From positions 1,550,001-1,614,000 of the forward strand of contig NZ_JABCSC020000001.1 of NCBI RefSeq assembly GCF_012972705.2: a DNA stretch of 64,000 nt, in the 5' to 3' direction. This document shows, piece after piece, positions 55,084-64,000 of the stretch. Position 1 is the first letter of the stretch. Each line of letters opens with the position of its first letter. The notes under the pieces are model-generated. The model had not been told where the DNA came from. It did no database searches and worked only from the letters and a program-made list of their open reading frames with translations. The DNA comes from Uliginosibacterium aquaticum. Its GTDB lineage: Bacteria > Pseudomonadota > Gammaproteobacteria > Burkholderiales > Rhodocyclaceae. Made by a program: the position numbers and the translations under genes.

Positions 55084-55625
55084 GGCGTGATTTCCTTGTG
55101 TGCATGCGCTTCGGAGGCCTGCGCAAGGCGTGCATCGCGTCGCATGCGCCAGATCGTGTGGCTGTTCACGGCCAGGATCACTATTTCCAGCGCAGTGCCG
55201 CCAATCGAACCGGAGATGATGTTGTTGGCCACCCATAGCAGTGTGCCCAGCAGCATCACTACGCGCATGCGCACGCCGTGAAGCAGGAACAGGGCAAGAG
55301 TGCCGACGCAGGACGCGATCAGCGGAAACCAATTCCACCAGTGCTGGACCAGGGTGATGCCCAGTGCCAGATTCACGATCACCACCGTGATCGCTACCCA
55401 GATCGAACGGGTGTAGAGCGAGAGCGCTGAACGGATCGCCGAGATGCTTGAGCTAGCCATGGCGGTGGGATTGCCGAGCAGCCAGAAATGGATCACGTAG
55501 GCGATGCACTCTCCGAACATGTAGAGCTTGAAGTGGCGATCACTTTTCTGCAGGAAGGATGCAACGCCGAGGATGAAAGCTACATAGCCGACGAGCTGGG
55601 CAGGGGAAAGGACTTCGGTAAGCAT
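55080..55625 (-). CDS. YgjV-like inner membrane protein
   Basis: 181 aa with six predicted helices, matching the bacterial YgjV family (Imp-YgjV): AQLVGYVAFILGVASFLQKS, DRHFKLYMFGECIAYVIHFW and LLGNPTAMASSSISAIRSAL. Function is unknown. It is followed directly by the Cys-rich small gene through an ATGA overlap. Confidence 0.85.
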   Translation of the reverse strand: MLTEVLSPAQLVGYVAFILGVASFLQKSDRHFKLYMFGECIAYVIHFWLLGNPTAMASSSISAIRSALSLYTRSIWVAITVVIVNLALGITLVQHWWNWFPLIASCVGTLALFLLHGVRMRVVMLLGTLLWVANNIISGSIGGTALEIVILAVNSHTIWRMRRDARLAQASEAHAHKEITP

Positions 55626-55768
55626 GGAGGCGGACTGTGCTGCGCGGGTTGCTACTGTACGCCGGCACAGGCGGGCTGGTCGAGGCGCTGCCGGGTTATC
55701 TTGCAGTCAACTGGTTGACTGGAATACTGCAGACATCCATCCTGAATTTTATTTTCTGATGAGCTTGA

Positions 55769-56398
55769 TCAGAATTCTGAATCTTGATCTGGATTCATGC
55801 GGCTGAGCTTGAGAAAAATCATCGCAGCGAGCACCGCATCGTTGAGTGGATCGTGGCGTGGCAGATCCGGCAGATCCAGATCCTGCAGGATGCTGGAGAG
55901 ACGCAGGTCCACTTCAGGGCGGTAAGCGGTGACCTTGCGGTCGTAATAAAGGCCGGAGACTTCGATGGCCGGGTTGGGCAAGTGGATGCCCAGGCGCGGC
56001 TGGATCTGACGGTTGAGCACGGCCAGATCGAATTCAAGGTAATACCCCAGCAGGGGGCGGGCACCGATGAAATCGAGTAGAAGGGGTAATGCCTGGTCCA
56101 CGCTGAGGCCGTTTGCCACATCCTGCGCACGCAACTGGTGGATCGGAATGCTGCCAGGCGCGATGCTGCCCTCCGGTTTGAGCATCAGGCGCAGGGCTTC
56201 GGAGCGGTAGATGCGGTTGGCACGCACCGGCACTGCGGCAATGCTCAGGATCTCGGCCTGCTGCGGATCGAGGCTGCTGGTCTCGCAGTCGATGCTGATC
56301 CATTCATTGGCTGGCGGCCTGGCGAAGAGGAAGGCGTAAGCCGGATCGCGCAGAGCGCGGCGGGCGCGCCAGCGGCTGAGGCGATTGAGCAGGTTCAT
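55769..56398 (-). CDS. DEDDh 3'-5' exonuclease (DnaQ-like)
   Basis: 209 aa. Exonuclease motifs are WISIDCETSSLDPQQAEILS (Exo I, D-x-E), GYYLEFDLAVLNRQI (Exo II) and RHDPLNDAVLAAMIFLKL (Exo III, H-x4/5-D). A short N-terminal arm precedes the domain. It overlaps the DUF294 gene by 4 bp and is part of the same transcript. A nuclease next to a DUF294 protein and actP-DUF485 also occurs in other proteobacteria such as Pseudomonas, from general knowledge. Confidence 0.9.
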   Translation of the reverse strand: MNLLNRLSRWRARRALRDPAYAFLFARPPANEWISIDCETSSLDPQQAEILSIAAVPVRANRIYRSEALRLMLKPEGSIAPGSIPIHQLRAQDVANGLSVDQALPLLLDFIGARPLLGYYLEFDLAVLNRQIQPRLGIHLPNPAIEVSGLYYDRKVTAYRPEVDLRLSSILQDLDLPDLPRHDPLNDAVLAAMIFLKLSRMNPDQDSEF

Positions 56399-58203
56399 CC
56401 GAGGCGGGCCAACTGGAAGTGGTGCTCGATAAGCTGGCGGAAACGCTTGACTACCCCCAGCGCGTCCTTGAGCAGATCGCGTTCTAGGGTGGAGAGTGCT
56501 GCGGGCTCGATAAGATTGTCCGGCGCGCGGCCCTGGGCGATGGCGTTGAGACCGTGCTGCAAGCGTAGTCCATGCAGAAAGCTGAGCGTTTCGCGCAGAT
56601 CCTGCGCCAGCTCGGTGGGCAACTGACCGCAGGCCAGCAAGGCATCGATGCGCTGATAGCTGTTGGCTGCTTCGATGCTGGCTTCGAGGGCGAGGCTGCG
56701 CAGGCCGTGCACCAGAGGAAAAATGCCGCCCTTCTTGATGTCCAGCCGGTCGCGTTCACTGCCGGCATCGAGTACCAGGCGTGAGAAGAGGGACAGCGGC
56801 ACGTCGAACTGCAACACCGGCAGGGCGAAGCGGGCGAGGAAAGGGGCGTCCAGCTCGGGCAGCGCCTGCAGGCGTACCGGTCCCAGCAGGCTGGCCTTGC
56901 CGGCGATCGGACGGGCATCGGCCCAGATGGCCAGACGCATCACATTCTCGGCGCTGGCGCTGCGAATCCAGCCGAGTAGGCGGCTGCGCATCTCGCTGAC
57001 CCCGCAGCACCAGTCCGGCTGGTTCAGCATGATGCCGCCAGGGCAAGGTGGGTAGCCGAAGGCCAGCAGGGTCTGGGTGAAGCGCTCGCAGATGGCGGCA
57101 AGATCGGGGTGCTCGAAGCCGTCCTCGATGAGCAGTGCGTTGTCCTGATCGGTCTTGAGTATCTGCTCGCCGCGCCCTTCCGAGCCCAGTACCAGCAGAC
57201 AGGTGTGTGCCAGCATTTCAGGCGGCGCCAGCAGTGTGAATACACGGCCGAGCAGGTGGCGGCGCAACTCGCTCAGAAGATCGGCGATCTGGCTGACTTT
57301 CACGCCGTTGCGATGAAGCAGCGCAACCAGCTCTTCCATGCCGCGATTAGCCGCCATCAGCTCGACGATGGATTCGGCGCGCTCGATCTGGGCCAGCACG
57401 ATGTGGGACTGATTGGAGAGGAAGGATAGCAACTCGACCTGCTCAAGGATGCCGATGATCTCGCCCTTGCGGGTGACGACCAGGCGCTGGATGGTGTGCG
57501 TAGCCATCAGCAACTGAGCGTGATACAGATAGGCCTCAGCTTCGATGGTGAGCAGCGGGCTGCGCGCCAGCGGGCCGACCGGGGTACTGGCAGCAGGGGC
57601 TTCGCTGATCACGAAATCACGCAGATCCGAGCGTGTGAAGATGCCCGCCTCTTTCTCGCCCTGCACCAGTACGCAGGTGGCGTGGTGCTTCTGCATCAGT
57701 TTGGCTGCGGCCAGCACCGGCTCTTGAGCCTCTACCCACAGGGCTTTGGAGAGGTAGGCTGCGTCCACCCGGCTCATCAGCATGGACTGTAGCTGTCCTT
57801 GTAGAGGGCGATTGGCCAGTACTGCGAAGCGTGCCGCCACGTCCTGGTAGAAAAAGGCTCCAAAAACCGGGTTGCGCTGAGTGAGATCGAGCACCTGCTC
57901 GCGTGGCAGGCAGAACACCAAGGTGTCTTCCACCGCTATCAAGCGGTGCTGGGCGCGGCCGCTGAGCATGGCGCGGGCATCGAAGATGTCCTGTGGACCG
58001 TAGTAGCCGAGGATCTCACCCTCGCCATGTTCGGAAATCAGGCCCTTGATCACCACATAGAGTGTGTCGACCGGGCTGTTGGCTTCGTGCAGACAGACAT
58101 TTTTCGGGAAATAGGCGACATCGACACACTCGCCGAGGCGCTGGCGCTCAGCGGGGCTGAGGCAGTCAAACGGAGCGTGGTTGAAGTCGAATGGGGTGGT
58201 CAC
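56395..58203 (-). CDS. Cyclic-nucleotide-binding, CBS-pair and DUF294 nucleotidyltransferase-like protein
   Basis: 602 aa. Domains are a cNMP-binding fold (about 15-130; SPVDTLYVVIKGLISEHGEG), two CBS motifs (about 155-275; LMQKHHATCVLVQGEKEAGI, FTRSDLRDF and TIQRLVVTRKGEIIGILEQV), a DUF294 nucleotidyltransferase (about 320-465) with the core VLGSEGRGEQILKTDQDNAL, and a DUF294_C helical domain. The GS...TDQD motif retains the two metal-binding Asp, so GlnD-like nucleotidyl transfer to a protein or small molecule is plausible. The target is unknown. It lies next to the acetate symporter operon. Confidence 0.9.
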   Translation of the reverse strand: MTTPFDFNHAPFDCLSPAERQRLGECVDVAYFPKNVCLHEANSPVDTLYVVIKGLISEHGEGEILGYYGPQDIFDARAMLSGRAQHRLIAVEDTLVFCLPREQVLDLTQRNPVFGAFFYQDVAARFAVLANRPLQGQLQSMLMSRVDAAYLSKALWVEAQEPVLAAAKLMQKHHATCVLVQGEKEAGIFTRSDLRDFVISEAPAASTPVGPLARSPLLTIEAEAYLYHAQLLMATHTIQRLVVTRKGEIIGILEQVELLSFLSNQSHIVLAQIERAESIVELMAANRGMEELVALLHRNGVKVSQIADLLSELRRHLLGRVFTLLAPPEMLAHTCLLVLGSEGRGEQILKTDQDNALLIEDGFEHPDLAAICERFTQTLLAFGYPPCPGGIMLNQPDWCCGVSEMRSRLLGWIRSASAENVMRLAIWADARPIAGKASLLGPVRLQALPELDAPFLARFALPVLQFDVPLSLFSRLVLDAGSERDRLDIKKGGIFPLVHGLRSLALEASIEAANSYQRIDALLACGQLPTELAQDLRETLSFLHGLRLQHGLNAIAQGRAPDNLIEPAALSTLERDLLKDALGVVKRFRQLIEHHFQLARLG

Positions 58204-58235
58204 TCAGGTTCGCCTTCGGATGTTGTGCGGCACAA

Positions 58236-58262
58236 TGAAAAACCCCGGGCCGAGGCCCGGGG
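58236..58262 (-). terminator. Rho-independent terminator of the actP operon
   Basis: A 9-bp stem (CCCCGGGCC / GGCCCGGGG) lies 20 bp after the actP stop and is followed on the minus strand by TTTTT. It separates actP from the DUF294 gene downstream. Confidence 0.9.
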
Positions 58263-58282
58263 CAAGTTGCTGCGGGAGGAAA

Positions 58283-59938
58283 TCAGTGCTTGCTGGTCGC
58301 GCCTTCGGCCCCCACGCCGGTCATTGAACGGATGAACTGGGGCAGAAAGGCTGCGCGCTCCTTGTTGGCCGATTCGCTGTTATCCAGCACCGAGAACAGC
58401 CAGGTGAAGAAGAAGGCGGCTGTCATCGAGAACAGGGCCGGATTTTTGTAGGCGAAGATGGCTTCCTTGTTCTTGAGTACATCCACCCATACCGTCGGGC
58501 CGAGCACGATCAGGGTGACGGCCGAAACCAAGCCGATCACACCGCCGAGCACTGCGCCACGTGTGGTGAGTCCTTTCCAGAACATGGACATGAATAGCAC
58601 CGGGAAGTTGGCCGAAGCGGCAATCGAGAAAGCCAGACCGACCATGTAGGCGATGTTCTGTTTCTCGAAGGCGATGCCCAGGAGGATCGCGACGATGCCC
58701 AGGAATACGGTGGCGATCTTGGATACGCGGATTTCCTGCGCTTCGCTGCTGCGGCCATGGCGCCACACGCTGGCATACAGATCGTGCGATACGGCCGAGG
58801 CGCCGGAGAGCGTCAGGCCCGATACCACGGCGAGGATGGTGGCAAAAGCCACGGCCGAGATGAAGCCGAGGAAGAGGTCGCCCCCCACGGCATTGGCCAG
58901 ATGGATGGCCGCCATGTTGTTGCCGCCGATCAGACCCTTGGCATCGGTGTATTGCGGTTGGTTCAGCACCAGCATGATGGCGCCGAAGCCGATGATGAAG
59001 GTCAGGATGTAGAAGTAGCCGATGAAGCCGGTGGCGAAGAACACCGACTTGCGTGCTTCCTTGGCGTCCGCCACGGTGAAGAAGCGCATCAGGATGTGCG
59101 GCAGGCCAGCGGTGCCGAACATCAGGCCAATGCCCAGCGAGATCGCATCAATCGGGTTGGACACGAGCCCCCCCGGCGACATGATTGCGGTGCCTTTGGG
59201 ATGTACTTCGATGGCCTTGCTGAACATGGTTTCAATGCTGAAGCCGGAGATCTTCAGCACCATGAAAGCCATGAAGGATGCGCCCGAGAGCAGCAGCACG
59301 GCCTTGATGATCTGCACCCAGGTGGTGGCGAGCATGCCGCCGAACATCACGTACATCACCATCAGGATGCCGACCAGAATGACTGCCGAGCTGTAATCCA
59401 TGCCGAACAGCAACTGGATCAGCTTGCCCGCTCCCACCATCTGGGCGATCAGGTAAAGCGCTACAGTGACCAGGGTGCCCACTGCCGAGAAGGAGCGCAC
59501 GGGGCCTTGTTGCAGTCGGTAGGAGGCCACATCGGCAAAGGTGTACTTGCCCAGGTTGCGCAGGCGCTCGGCCACCAGAAAGGTGATTACTGGCCAGCCG
59601 ACCAGGAAGCCGATCGAGTAGATCAGCCCGTCATAGCCGGAGCCGTATACCAGTGCCGAAATCCCGAGGAAGGAAGCGGCTGACATGTAATCGCCCGCAA
59701 TCGCCAGACCGTTCTGGAAGCCGGTAATGCCGCCGCCAGCGGCGTAGAAGTCCTTCGCCGAGCGGGTGCGCTTGGCGGCCCAGTAGGTGATGTAGAGCGT
59801 GGCGCCGACGAAGATGAAAAACATCACGATGGCCGAGACGTTCAGCGAGCGCTTTTCAACCGCGCCACCGATGGCATCGGCCGCCCATACCGGCAGGCTT
59901 GAGAGCAGGCTCATGAGGAAGATGGAAAGACGCTTCAT
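58283..59938 (-). CDS. actP: Cation/acetate symporter ActP
   Basis: 551 aa sodium/solute symporter (SSS family), about 13 helices with an N-terminal signal-like segment ([20 protein letters not shown]). Family blocks are [60 protein letters not shown] and [20 protein letters not shown]. It imports acetate and glycolate at low concentration. It overlaps the DUF485 gene by 4 bp, the standard yjcH-actP arrangement. Confidence 0.96.
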   Translation of the reverse strand: MKRLSIFLMSLLSSLPVWAADAIGGAVEKRSLNVSAIVMFFIFVGATLYITYWAAKRTRSAKDFYAAGGGITGFQNGLAIAGDYMSAASFLGISALVYGSGYDGLIYSIGFLVGWPVITFLVAERLRNLGKYTFADVASYRLQQGPVRSFSAVGTLVTVALYLIAQMVGAGKLIQLLFGMDYSSAVILVGILMVMYVMFGGMLATTWVQIIKAVLLLSGASFMAFMVLKISGFSIETMFSKAIEVHPKGTAIMSPGGLVSNPIDAISLGIGLMFGTAGLPHILMRFFTVADAKEARKSVFFATGFIGYFYILTFIIGFGAIMLVLNQPQYTDAKGLIGGNNMAAIHLANAVGGDLFLGFISAVAFATILAVVSGLTLSGASAVSHDLYASVWRHGRSSEAQEIRVSKIATVFLGIVAILLGIAFEKQNIAYMVGLAFSIAASANFPVLFMSMFWKGLTTRGAVLGGVIGLVSAVTLIVLGPTVWVDVLKNKEAIFAYKNPALFSMTAAFFFTWLFSVLDNSESANKERAAFLPQFIRSMTGVGAEGATSKH

Positions 59939-60246
59939 TGCTGTGCCTCCTCGACCACTTCGCGGGTCAGCTGGTCAAACTCGGTATTGGCTCGGCGCAC
60001 GTAGATCCCGGTCAGCACAAACGCCGACAGGATCACGCCGACGCCGACCGGGATGCCCCAGGTGATGACGGTGTCCGGGCCAAGTGGCGTGCCGAAGAGT
60101 TCCTTCTTGAAACCGATGATCAGGATGAAGGCGCAGTAGATGGCCAGCATGATGATGGACAGGGACCACGAGAACACACGCTTGGTGTGAACCATGGCAA
60201 TGAACTTCGGATTATTTTGTATCCGTTCGATCGTGGGTGAAGTCAT
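59935..60246 (-). CDS. yjcH: DUF485 membrane protein (YjcH)
   Basis: 103 aa, two helices ([20 protein letters not shown] and [20 protein letters not shown]). It has the [13 protein letters not shown]... [12 protein letters not shown] pattern of DUF485. It always precedes actP in acetate operons and is probably an accessory factor of the symporter. A good GGAG-type site precedes the start. Promoter elements should lie in 60247-60453, shared with a divergent LysR gene. Confidence 0.95.
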   Translation of the reverse strand: MTSPTIERIQNNPKFIAMVHTKRVFSWSLSIIMLAIYCAFILIIGFKKELFGTPLGPDTVITWGIPVGVGVILSAFVLTGIYVRRANTEFDQLTREVVEEAQQ

Positions 60247-60453
60247 GTCTCTCCTCCGAGGATGGGCCCGGCTAACAGTCGGGTTGCTCAGACTCTATTC
60301 AAGTCATGGTCTTCGTGGCTAATGACTATTCCTGATAGGCGATATCATTCACAGCGATGCACAATCTGAAAAGCTTGCAGAGCAAGGATTTTCAGGAGGC
60401 TCCGACCATTCGGGCAAAAGTCCCGGCTAGGTGTTAACCATTATCGGAATGTC

Positions 60454-61341
60454 ATGGAACTTTATCAGCTGCGCAGCTTCCAGGTCGTTGCCCGCCAGGG
60501 GCATCTGACCCAGGCTGCCGAACTGCTGCATCTCTCGCAGCCAGCCGTCACGGCACAGATCAAGGCGCTGGAGGAAGAGCTTGGGGTGAGCCTGTTCGAC
60601 CGGGTGGCCGGCGGTGTGCAACTCACCGACGCCGGCAGCCGCTTGCTGGTCGATGCCGAGCGTGTGTTGAGCGATGCGCGCGCCCTGATTGACCACGCGA
60701 AAAGCATGGAAGGCGAGCTGCGCGGAAGGGTCCGAATCGGTACCCTGATCGTGCCGGCGCGCCTGCGTCTTGGCCAGTGGCTACGAGATGTACAGCGGCG
60801 CCATCCTTTGCTGGAAGTGCATACGCGCCTTGGGCTGTCGCGCGATCTGCTTGGCGAGATCCGCCGCAATAACCTTGATTGCGGATTCTTTCTGGGCCGG
60901 GACAGTTTTTCCGGCATGTCTGCGATCACCCTGGCCGAACTGGGCTTCTGCGTGGCGATTCCCTCTGAGTTGGCCGATGCCCTGGCTCATGCTGACTGGC
61001 AGCAAATGAACAATACGCCTTGGTTGGGTGTCTCGCCACGCTCGACGATCGCCACCATGACCGCCGAACTCTGGCGTCAGCACAACATCCATCCAAGGGT
61101 GGTGGGGGAGTTCGATGATGAGGCGACGCTGGCCGAACTCATCAAGAACGGGCTGGGCCTCGCATTGCTGGCCGAGCGCACTGCCAGGCGCTTTGCGGCG
61201 GATGGTGCGTTTGTATTGTGGCGTGGCGGTGAAGTCGTCAGCCGCGCGCCTTTGCAGTTCATCTACCCCTCCGAGCGCGAGGGGGATCCACTGCTAATGG
61301 GCTTGCGCGATTCGCTCAAGACGATCTGGGATTTGCCATGA
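60454..61341 (+). CDS. LysR-family transcriptional regulator
   Basis: 295 aa. The N-terminal winged HTH ([40 protein letters not shown]) is followed by a linker helix and a periplasmic-binding-like effector domain of about 200 residues. Ligand and targets are unknown. Being divergent from the DUF485-actP operon makes that operon a natural target. It overlaps the UPF0178 gene by 4 bp. Confidence 0.92.
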   Translation: MELYQLRSFQVVARQGHLTQAAELLHLSQPAVTAQIKALEEELGVSLFDRVAGGVQLTDAGSRLLVDAERVLSDARALIDHAKSMEGELRGRVRIGTLIVPARLRLGQWLRDVQRRHPLLEVHTRLGLSRDLLGEIRRNNLDCGFFLGRDSFSGMSAITLAELGFCVAIPSELADALAHADWQQMNNTPWLGVSPRSTIATMTAELWRQHNIHPRVVGEFDDEATLAELIKNGLGLALLAERTARRFAADGAFVLWRGGEVVSRAPLQFIYPSEREGDPLLMGLRDSLKTIWDLP

Positions 61342-61820
61342 GTGCGGGCATAAGCGAAACCGGCAAGACCCGGCCGCGCCTGTGGGTGGATGCCGATGCC
61401 TGCCCGGTGGTGATCAAGGAAATCATCTTCCGCGCCGCCACCCGCAAACAGCTCGAAACCATTCTGGTCGCCAACCAGATGTTGCGCACGCCGCCATCAC
61501 TGCATATCCGTGCCGTGCAGGTGCCTTCAGGCTTTGATGTAGCCGACAACTACATCGCCGCCCAGGTGCTGCCGGGCGATCTGGTGGTGACGGCGGATAT
61601 CCCGCTGGCGGCGCAGGTGATCGAGCGCGGCGCGAGTGCCATCAACCCGCGTGGCGAGCTATACACCGCCGCCAATATCCGCGAGAGCCTGTCGATGCGC
61701 GATTTTATGGAAAGCCTGCGCAGCAGTGGCGTGCAAACCGGCGGCCCCGCCGCCTTCAGCCAGGCAGACCGGCAGGCTTTTGCCAATCAGCTGGATCGTT
61801 TGCTGGCGAGGATTGTGTAG
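61338..61820 (+). CDS. UPF0178 (YaiI/YqxD) family protein
   Basis: 160 aa. Family motifs are [53 protein letters not shown] (then PRGELYT) and [20 protein letters not shown]. It probably has a PIN-like nuclease fold with Asp residues; the biological role is unknown. It is translationally coupled to the LysR gene. Confidence 0.93.
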   Translation: MSAGISETGKTRPRLWVDADACPVVIKEIIFRAATRKQLETILVANQMLRTPPSLHIRAVQVPSGFDVADNYIAAQVLPGDLVVTADIPLAAQVIERGASAINPRGELYTAANIRESLSMRDFMESLRSSGVQTGGPAAFSQADRQAFANQLDRLLARIV

Positions 61821-61825
61821 ATGAA

Positions 61826-61872
61826 GTAGGTGCGGCTTTAGCCGCATGGTGGCCGACGGAAGTCGGCCCTAC
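61826..61872. repeat. BIME-like pair of inverted REP hairpins
   Basis: GTAG (61826) is followed by the hairpin GCGGCT-TT-AGCCGC, a spacer, a second hairpin GGCCGAC-GGAA-GTCGGCC, and CTAC (61869-61872). It has the same two-hairpin layout as 11563-11608 with different stems. It fills the gap between two convergent genes and could also act as a transcription barrier. Confidence 0.75.
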
Positions 61873-61898
61873 AAAATGGAAGCTGGTCACGCTCTGAT

Positions 61899-63719
61899 TC
61901 AGCCGTGCTTGCGCTGGTGGTTCTGAACCACTTCCAGAAACTGCATGCCGTAAGCATCAAGCTTGCGATCGCCCACGCCGGAGAGCTCGTACATGGCTTC
62001 CAGACTCATCGGGCGGTGCTCCAGCATCTGCTTGAGCGTGGCGTCGCCGAAGATCATGTAAGCGGGCACGTTCTGCTCTTCGGCGAGATCGCGTCGGCAC
62101 TGTCTCAATGCGGCCCACAGGGTGCGTGCTTCGTCCGATTCGAACTCCATTTCGCGGCGCACGCTGGCAGCTGCCTTGGGCGCGGCGGCGCGCACGCGTT
62201 TGGCCATGAAGGTGGCTTCGCCACGTAATACCGGGCGGCAGGCGTCCAGCAGCATCAGGCCACCGAACTCGTTCACGCCGAGCAGGCCCTGGGCGACGAA
62301 CTGGCGGAGCAGCGAGTTCCATTGCGCCTCGGGTAGTGCCTTGCCGATGCCGAAGGTGCTGAGCTTGTCGTGGCCGCGCTCGGTGATCTTGGCGACAGAC
62401 TTGCCCATCAGGATGTCGATGATGTGCGCTGCGCCGTAGCGCTGGCCGCTGCGGTAGATGGTGGACAAGGCTTGCTGCGCGGGCAGGGATGCATCGAAAG
62501 TCTCGGGCGGCGTGATGCACATGTCGCAGTTGCCGCAGGGCGTGGATTCTTCGCCGAAGTAACGCAGCAACACTTCACGGCGGCAGGCCGGGGCTTCCGA
62601 GTAGCCGAGCAGGGCTTCGAGTTTGCGGCGCTCAACACGCTTCACTTCGTCCGGCGCTTGTGACTGCTCGATCATCTCGCGCTGCAGCACCATGTCCTGC
62701 AGGCCATAGGCCATCCACGCGTTCGAGGGCAGGCCGTCGCGGCCCGCCCGGCCGGTTTCCTGATAGTAGGCTTCAAGCGACTTGGGCAAATCCAGATGCG
62801 CGACGAAGCGCACATCGGGCTTGTCGATGCCCATGCCGAAGGCCACGGTGGCCACCATGACGATGCCGTCGCCGCGCACGAAGCGGGTCTGGTGATCGGC
62901 GCGCACGGCGGCGTCCAGCCCGGCGTGATAGGGCAGGGCCGAGATGCCTTCGGTGCGCAGCCAGGTGGCAGTTTCCTCCACCTTCTTGCGCGAGAGGCAA
63001 TACACGATGCCGGCGTCGCCCTCGTGGTGGGTGCGGATGAATTTCAGTAGTTGCTTGCGTGGGTTGTCCTTCTCCACCACGGTGTAGCGGATGTTGGGCC
63101 GGTCGAAGCTGGAGACGAAGACGCGCGCCTCTTCCAGCGCCAGGCGCTCGATGATCTCGGCGCGGGTGGCGGCGTCCGCCGTGGCGGTCAGCGCAATGCG
63201 CGGAATGTTCGGGAAGCGCTCGTGCAGGATGGTGAGCTGGCGATACTCGGGGCGGAAATCGTGGCCCCATTGCGAGACGCAGTGCGCCTCGTCAATCGCA
63301 AACAAGGCGATGCGCGAGGATTCGATGAGGCCCTGGCAGCGCGGATTGAGCAGGCGCTCGGGGGCGACGTAGAGGAGATCGAGTTCGCCGGCCAGCAGTC
63401 GGCGCTCGATGGCGCTGGCTTCGGCAGCTTCCAGCGTGGAGTTCAGGAAGGCGGCGCGCACGCCCAGCTGGCACAAGGCCTGAACCTGGTCCTGCATCAG
63501 CGCGATCAGCGGCGAGACGACGATGCCGCAGCCCTCACGGAGCAGCGAGGGAATCTGGTAACACAGCGACTTGCCGCCGCCGGTGGGCATCAGCACCAGC
63601 GCGTCGCCTCCGCCTTGCACATGGCCGACGATGGCCGCTTGCTCGCCGCGGAATGCAGGGTAGCCGAAGGTGTGGCGCAGGGTGTGGAGCGCGGGGTCTA
63701 GAATTTCGGGCGAGTTCAT
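61899..63719 (-). CDS. recQ: ATP-dependent DNA helicase RecQ
   Basis: 606 aa. Helicase motifs are [12 protein letters not shown] (motif I), [17 protein letters not shown] (motif II), LTATAD (III) and [11 protein letters not shown] (VI). The RQC domain has zinc-binding residues in TPCGNCDMC, and a C-terminal HRDC domain follows. It unwinds 3'-5' in recombination repair. ATG 63719 ([11 protein letters not shown]) overlaps the stop of the upstream gene by one base and is preferred over 63743. Confidence 0.96.
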   Translation of the reverse strand: MNSPEILDPALHTLRHTFGYPAFRGEQAAIVGHVQGGGDALVLMPTGGGKSLCYQIPSLLREGCGIVVSPLIALMQDQVQALCQLGVRAAFLNSTLEAAEASAIERRLLAGELDLLYVAPERLLNPRCQGLIESSRIALFAIDEAHCVSQWGHDFRPEYRQLTILHERFPNIPRIALTATADAATRAEIIERLALEEARVFVSSFDRPNIRYTVVEKDNPRKQLLKFIRTHHEGDAGIVYCLSRKKVEETATWLRTEGISALPYHAGLDAAVRADHQTRFVRGDGIVMVATVAFGMGIDKPDVRFVAHLDLPKSLEAYYQETGRAGRDGLPSNAWMAYGLQDMVLQREMIEQSQAPDEVKRVERRKLEALLGYSEAPACRREVLLRYFGEESTPCGNCDMCITPPETFDASLPAQQALSTIYRSGQRYGAAHIIDILMGKSVAKITERGHDKLSTFGIGKALPEAQWNSLLRQFVAQGLLGVNEFGGLMLLDACRPVLRGEATFMAKRVRAAAPKAAASVRREMEFESDEARTLWAALRQCRRDLAEEQNVPAYMIFGDATLKQMLEHRPMSLEAMYELSGVGDRKLDAYGMQFLEVVQNHQRKHG

Positions 63720-64000
63720 CATGCGGCCTTGGCCAGACGCCACAGCGAAGTCACTTCCCGCGAGCGTGCCGCATGCAGCGGATCATTGGCATCCGTGGCT
63801 TTTGGGTGTTGCGGGCGGGTATCGAGACGATTGATCACGTGCAGGCCAGCAGCGTCGATCCAGCCGAGCAGCTCCTCGCGCGAGCGCAATTCGAGCAACT
63901 CGGCAATGTCCGAAATGATCAGCCAGGCCTCGCCGCCGGGCGCAAGATGCGCGGGCAGGTCGGCGAGGAAACCGCGCAGCATGCGGCTGTCGGGGTCGTA
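63719..64000 (-). CDS. Class I SAM-dependent methyltransferase, C-terminal part (5' end off window)
   Basis: 94 codons are visible, in frame to the window edge ([56 protein letters not shown]). The [11 protein letters not shown] strand and following helices fit the last third of the methyltransferase fold seen in RlmG/RsmC-like or HemK-like proteins. The catalytic part lies outside, so the substrate cannot be told. It is coupled to recQ by a TGATG overlap. Confidence 0.75.
   Translation of the reverse strand, partial: YDPDSRMLRGFLADLPAHLAPGGEAWLIISDIAELLELRSREELLGWIDAAGLHVINRLDTRPQHPKATDANDPLHAARSREVTSLWRLAKAA

Overview
The window reads as a stretch of a high-GC (roughly 60-65 % by eye) betaproteobacterial chromosome, most likely a nitrogen-fixing member of the Rhodocyclales or a near relative. 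The reasons are nifB, a nifL-nifA pair and an rnfABCDGE(H) cluster, together with a polar-type flhF-flhG-fliA-motA run, pyruvate formate-lyase and a full acetate uptake and activation set. Genes are tightly packed with many 4-bp ATGA overlaps. I see no rRNA, tRNA, CRISPR array, prophage or complete insertion sequence. The first and last genes (nifB; a methyltransferase) are cut by the window ends.

Layout. 0-1.5 kb: nifB with a sigma-54 promoter and two NifA sites. 1.6-6.5 kb: a small DUF5710 protein, two overlapping PAP2 genes, an AraC/GyrI regulator and a divergent ABC exporter. 6.6-10.7 kb: a short KdpD-like kinase, a KdpE-like regulator and the Kup potassium transporter. 10.7-16.2 kb: ankyrin protein, secreted HbpS/GlcG-like protein, a FixJ-type two-component pair, an outer-membrane channel and a secreted chalcone-isomerase-like protein. 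16.3-25.6 kb: nifA and nifL (minus) facing rnfABCDGE and rnfH (plus). 25.7-30.5 kb: an acetyltransferase and a flagellar block. 30.5-36.7 kb: small envelope proteins and a four-gene glycosyltransferase/flippase-like operon. 36.9-45.1 kb: amino acid exporter plus arginase, pflB/pflA, hexose-6-P mutarotase, tag and a monooxygenase-fold protein. 45.1-60.2 kb: acetate region (Pat-type acetyltransferase, SatP-type transporter, P-type ATPase, acs, DUF294/exonuclease pair, actP-DUF485). 60.4-64 kb: LysR regulator, UPF0178 protein, recQ and the methyltransferase.

How the parts work together. NifA (an oxygen-tolerant type without the interdomain Cys pair) and NifL are likely to control nifB and the rnf operon: both targets carry a -24/-12 promoter with TGT-N10-ACA sites upstream. 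Rnf would supply low-potential electrons for nitrogenase. The acs promoter carries a perfect FNR/ANR box, tying acetate activation to oxygen level. The Pat-type enzyme could switch Acs off by acetylation, while SatP and ActP import acetate.

The least explained parts are: (i) a MITE-like repeat family with near-perfect 24-bp inverted ends, one copy supplying the nifA stop codon and another separating rnfE from rnfH; (ii) two tandem CGTAG-N2-CTACG dyads in front of a secreted HbpS-like gene that lies next to a two-component pair; (iii) a FlhG-like protein without a P-loop; and (iv) two REP/BIME-type paired hairpins.
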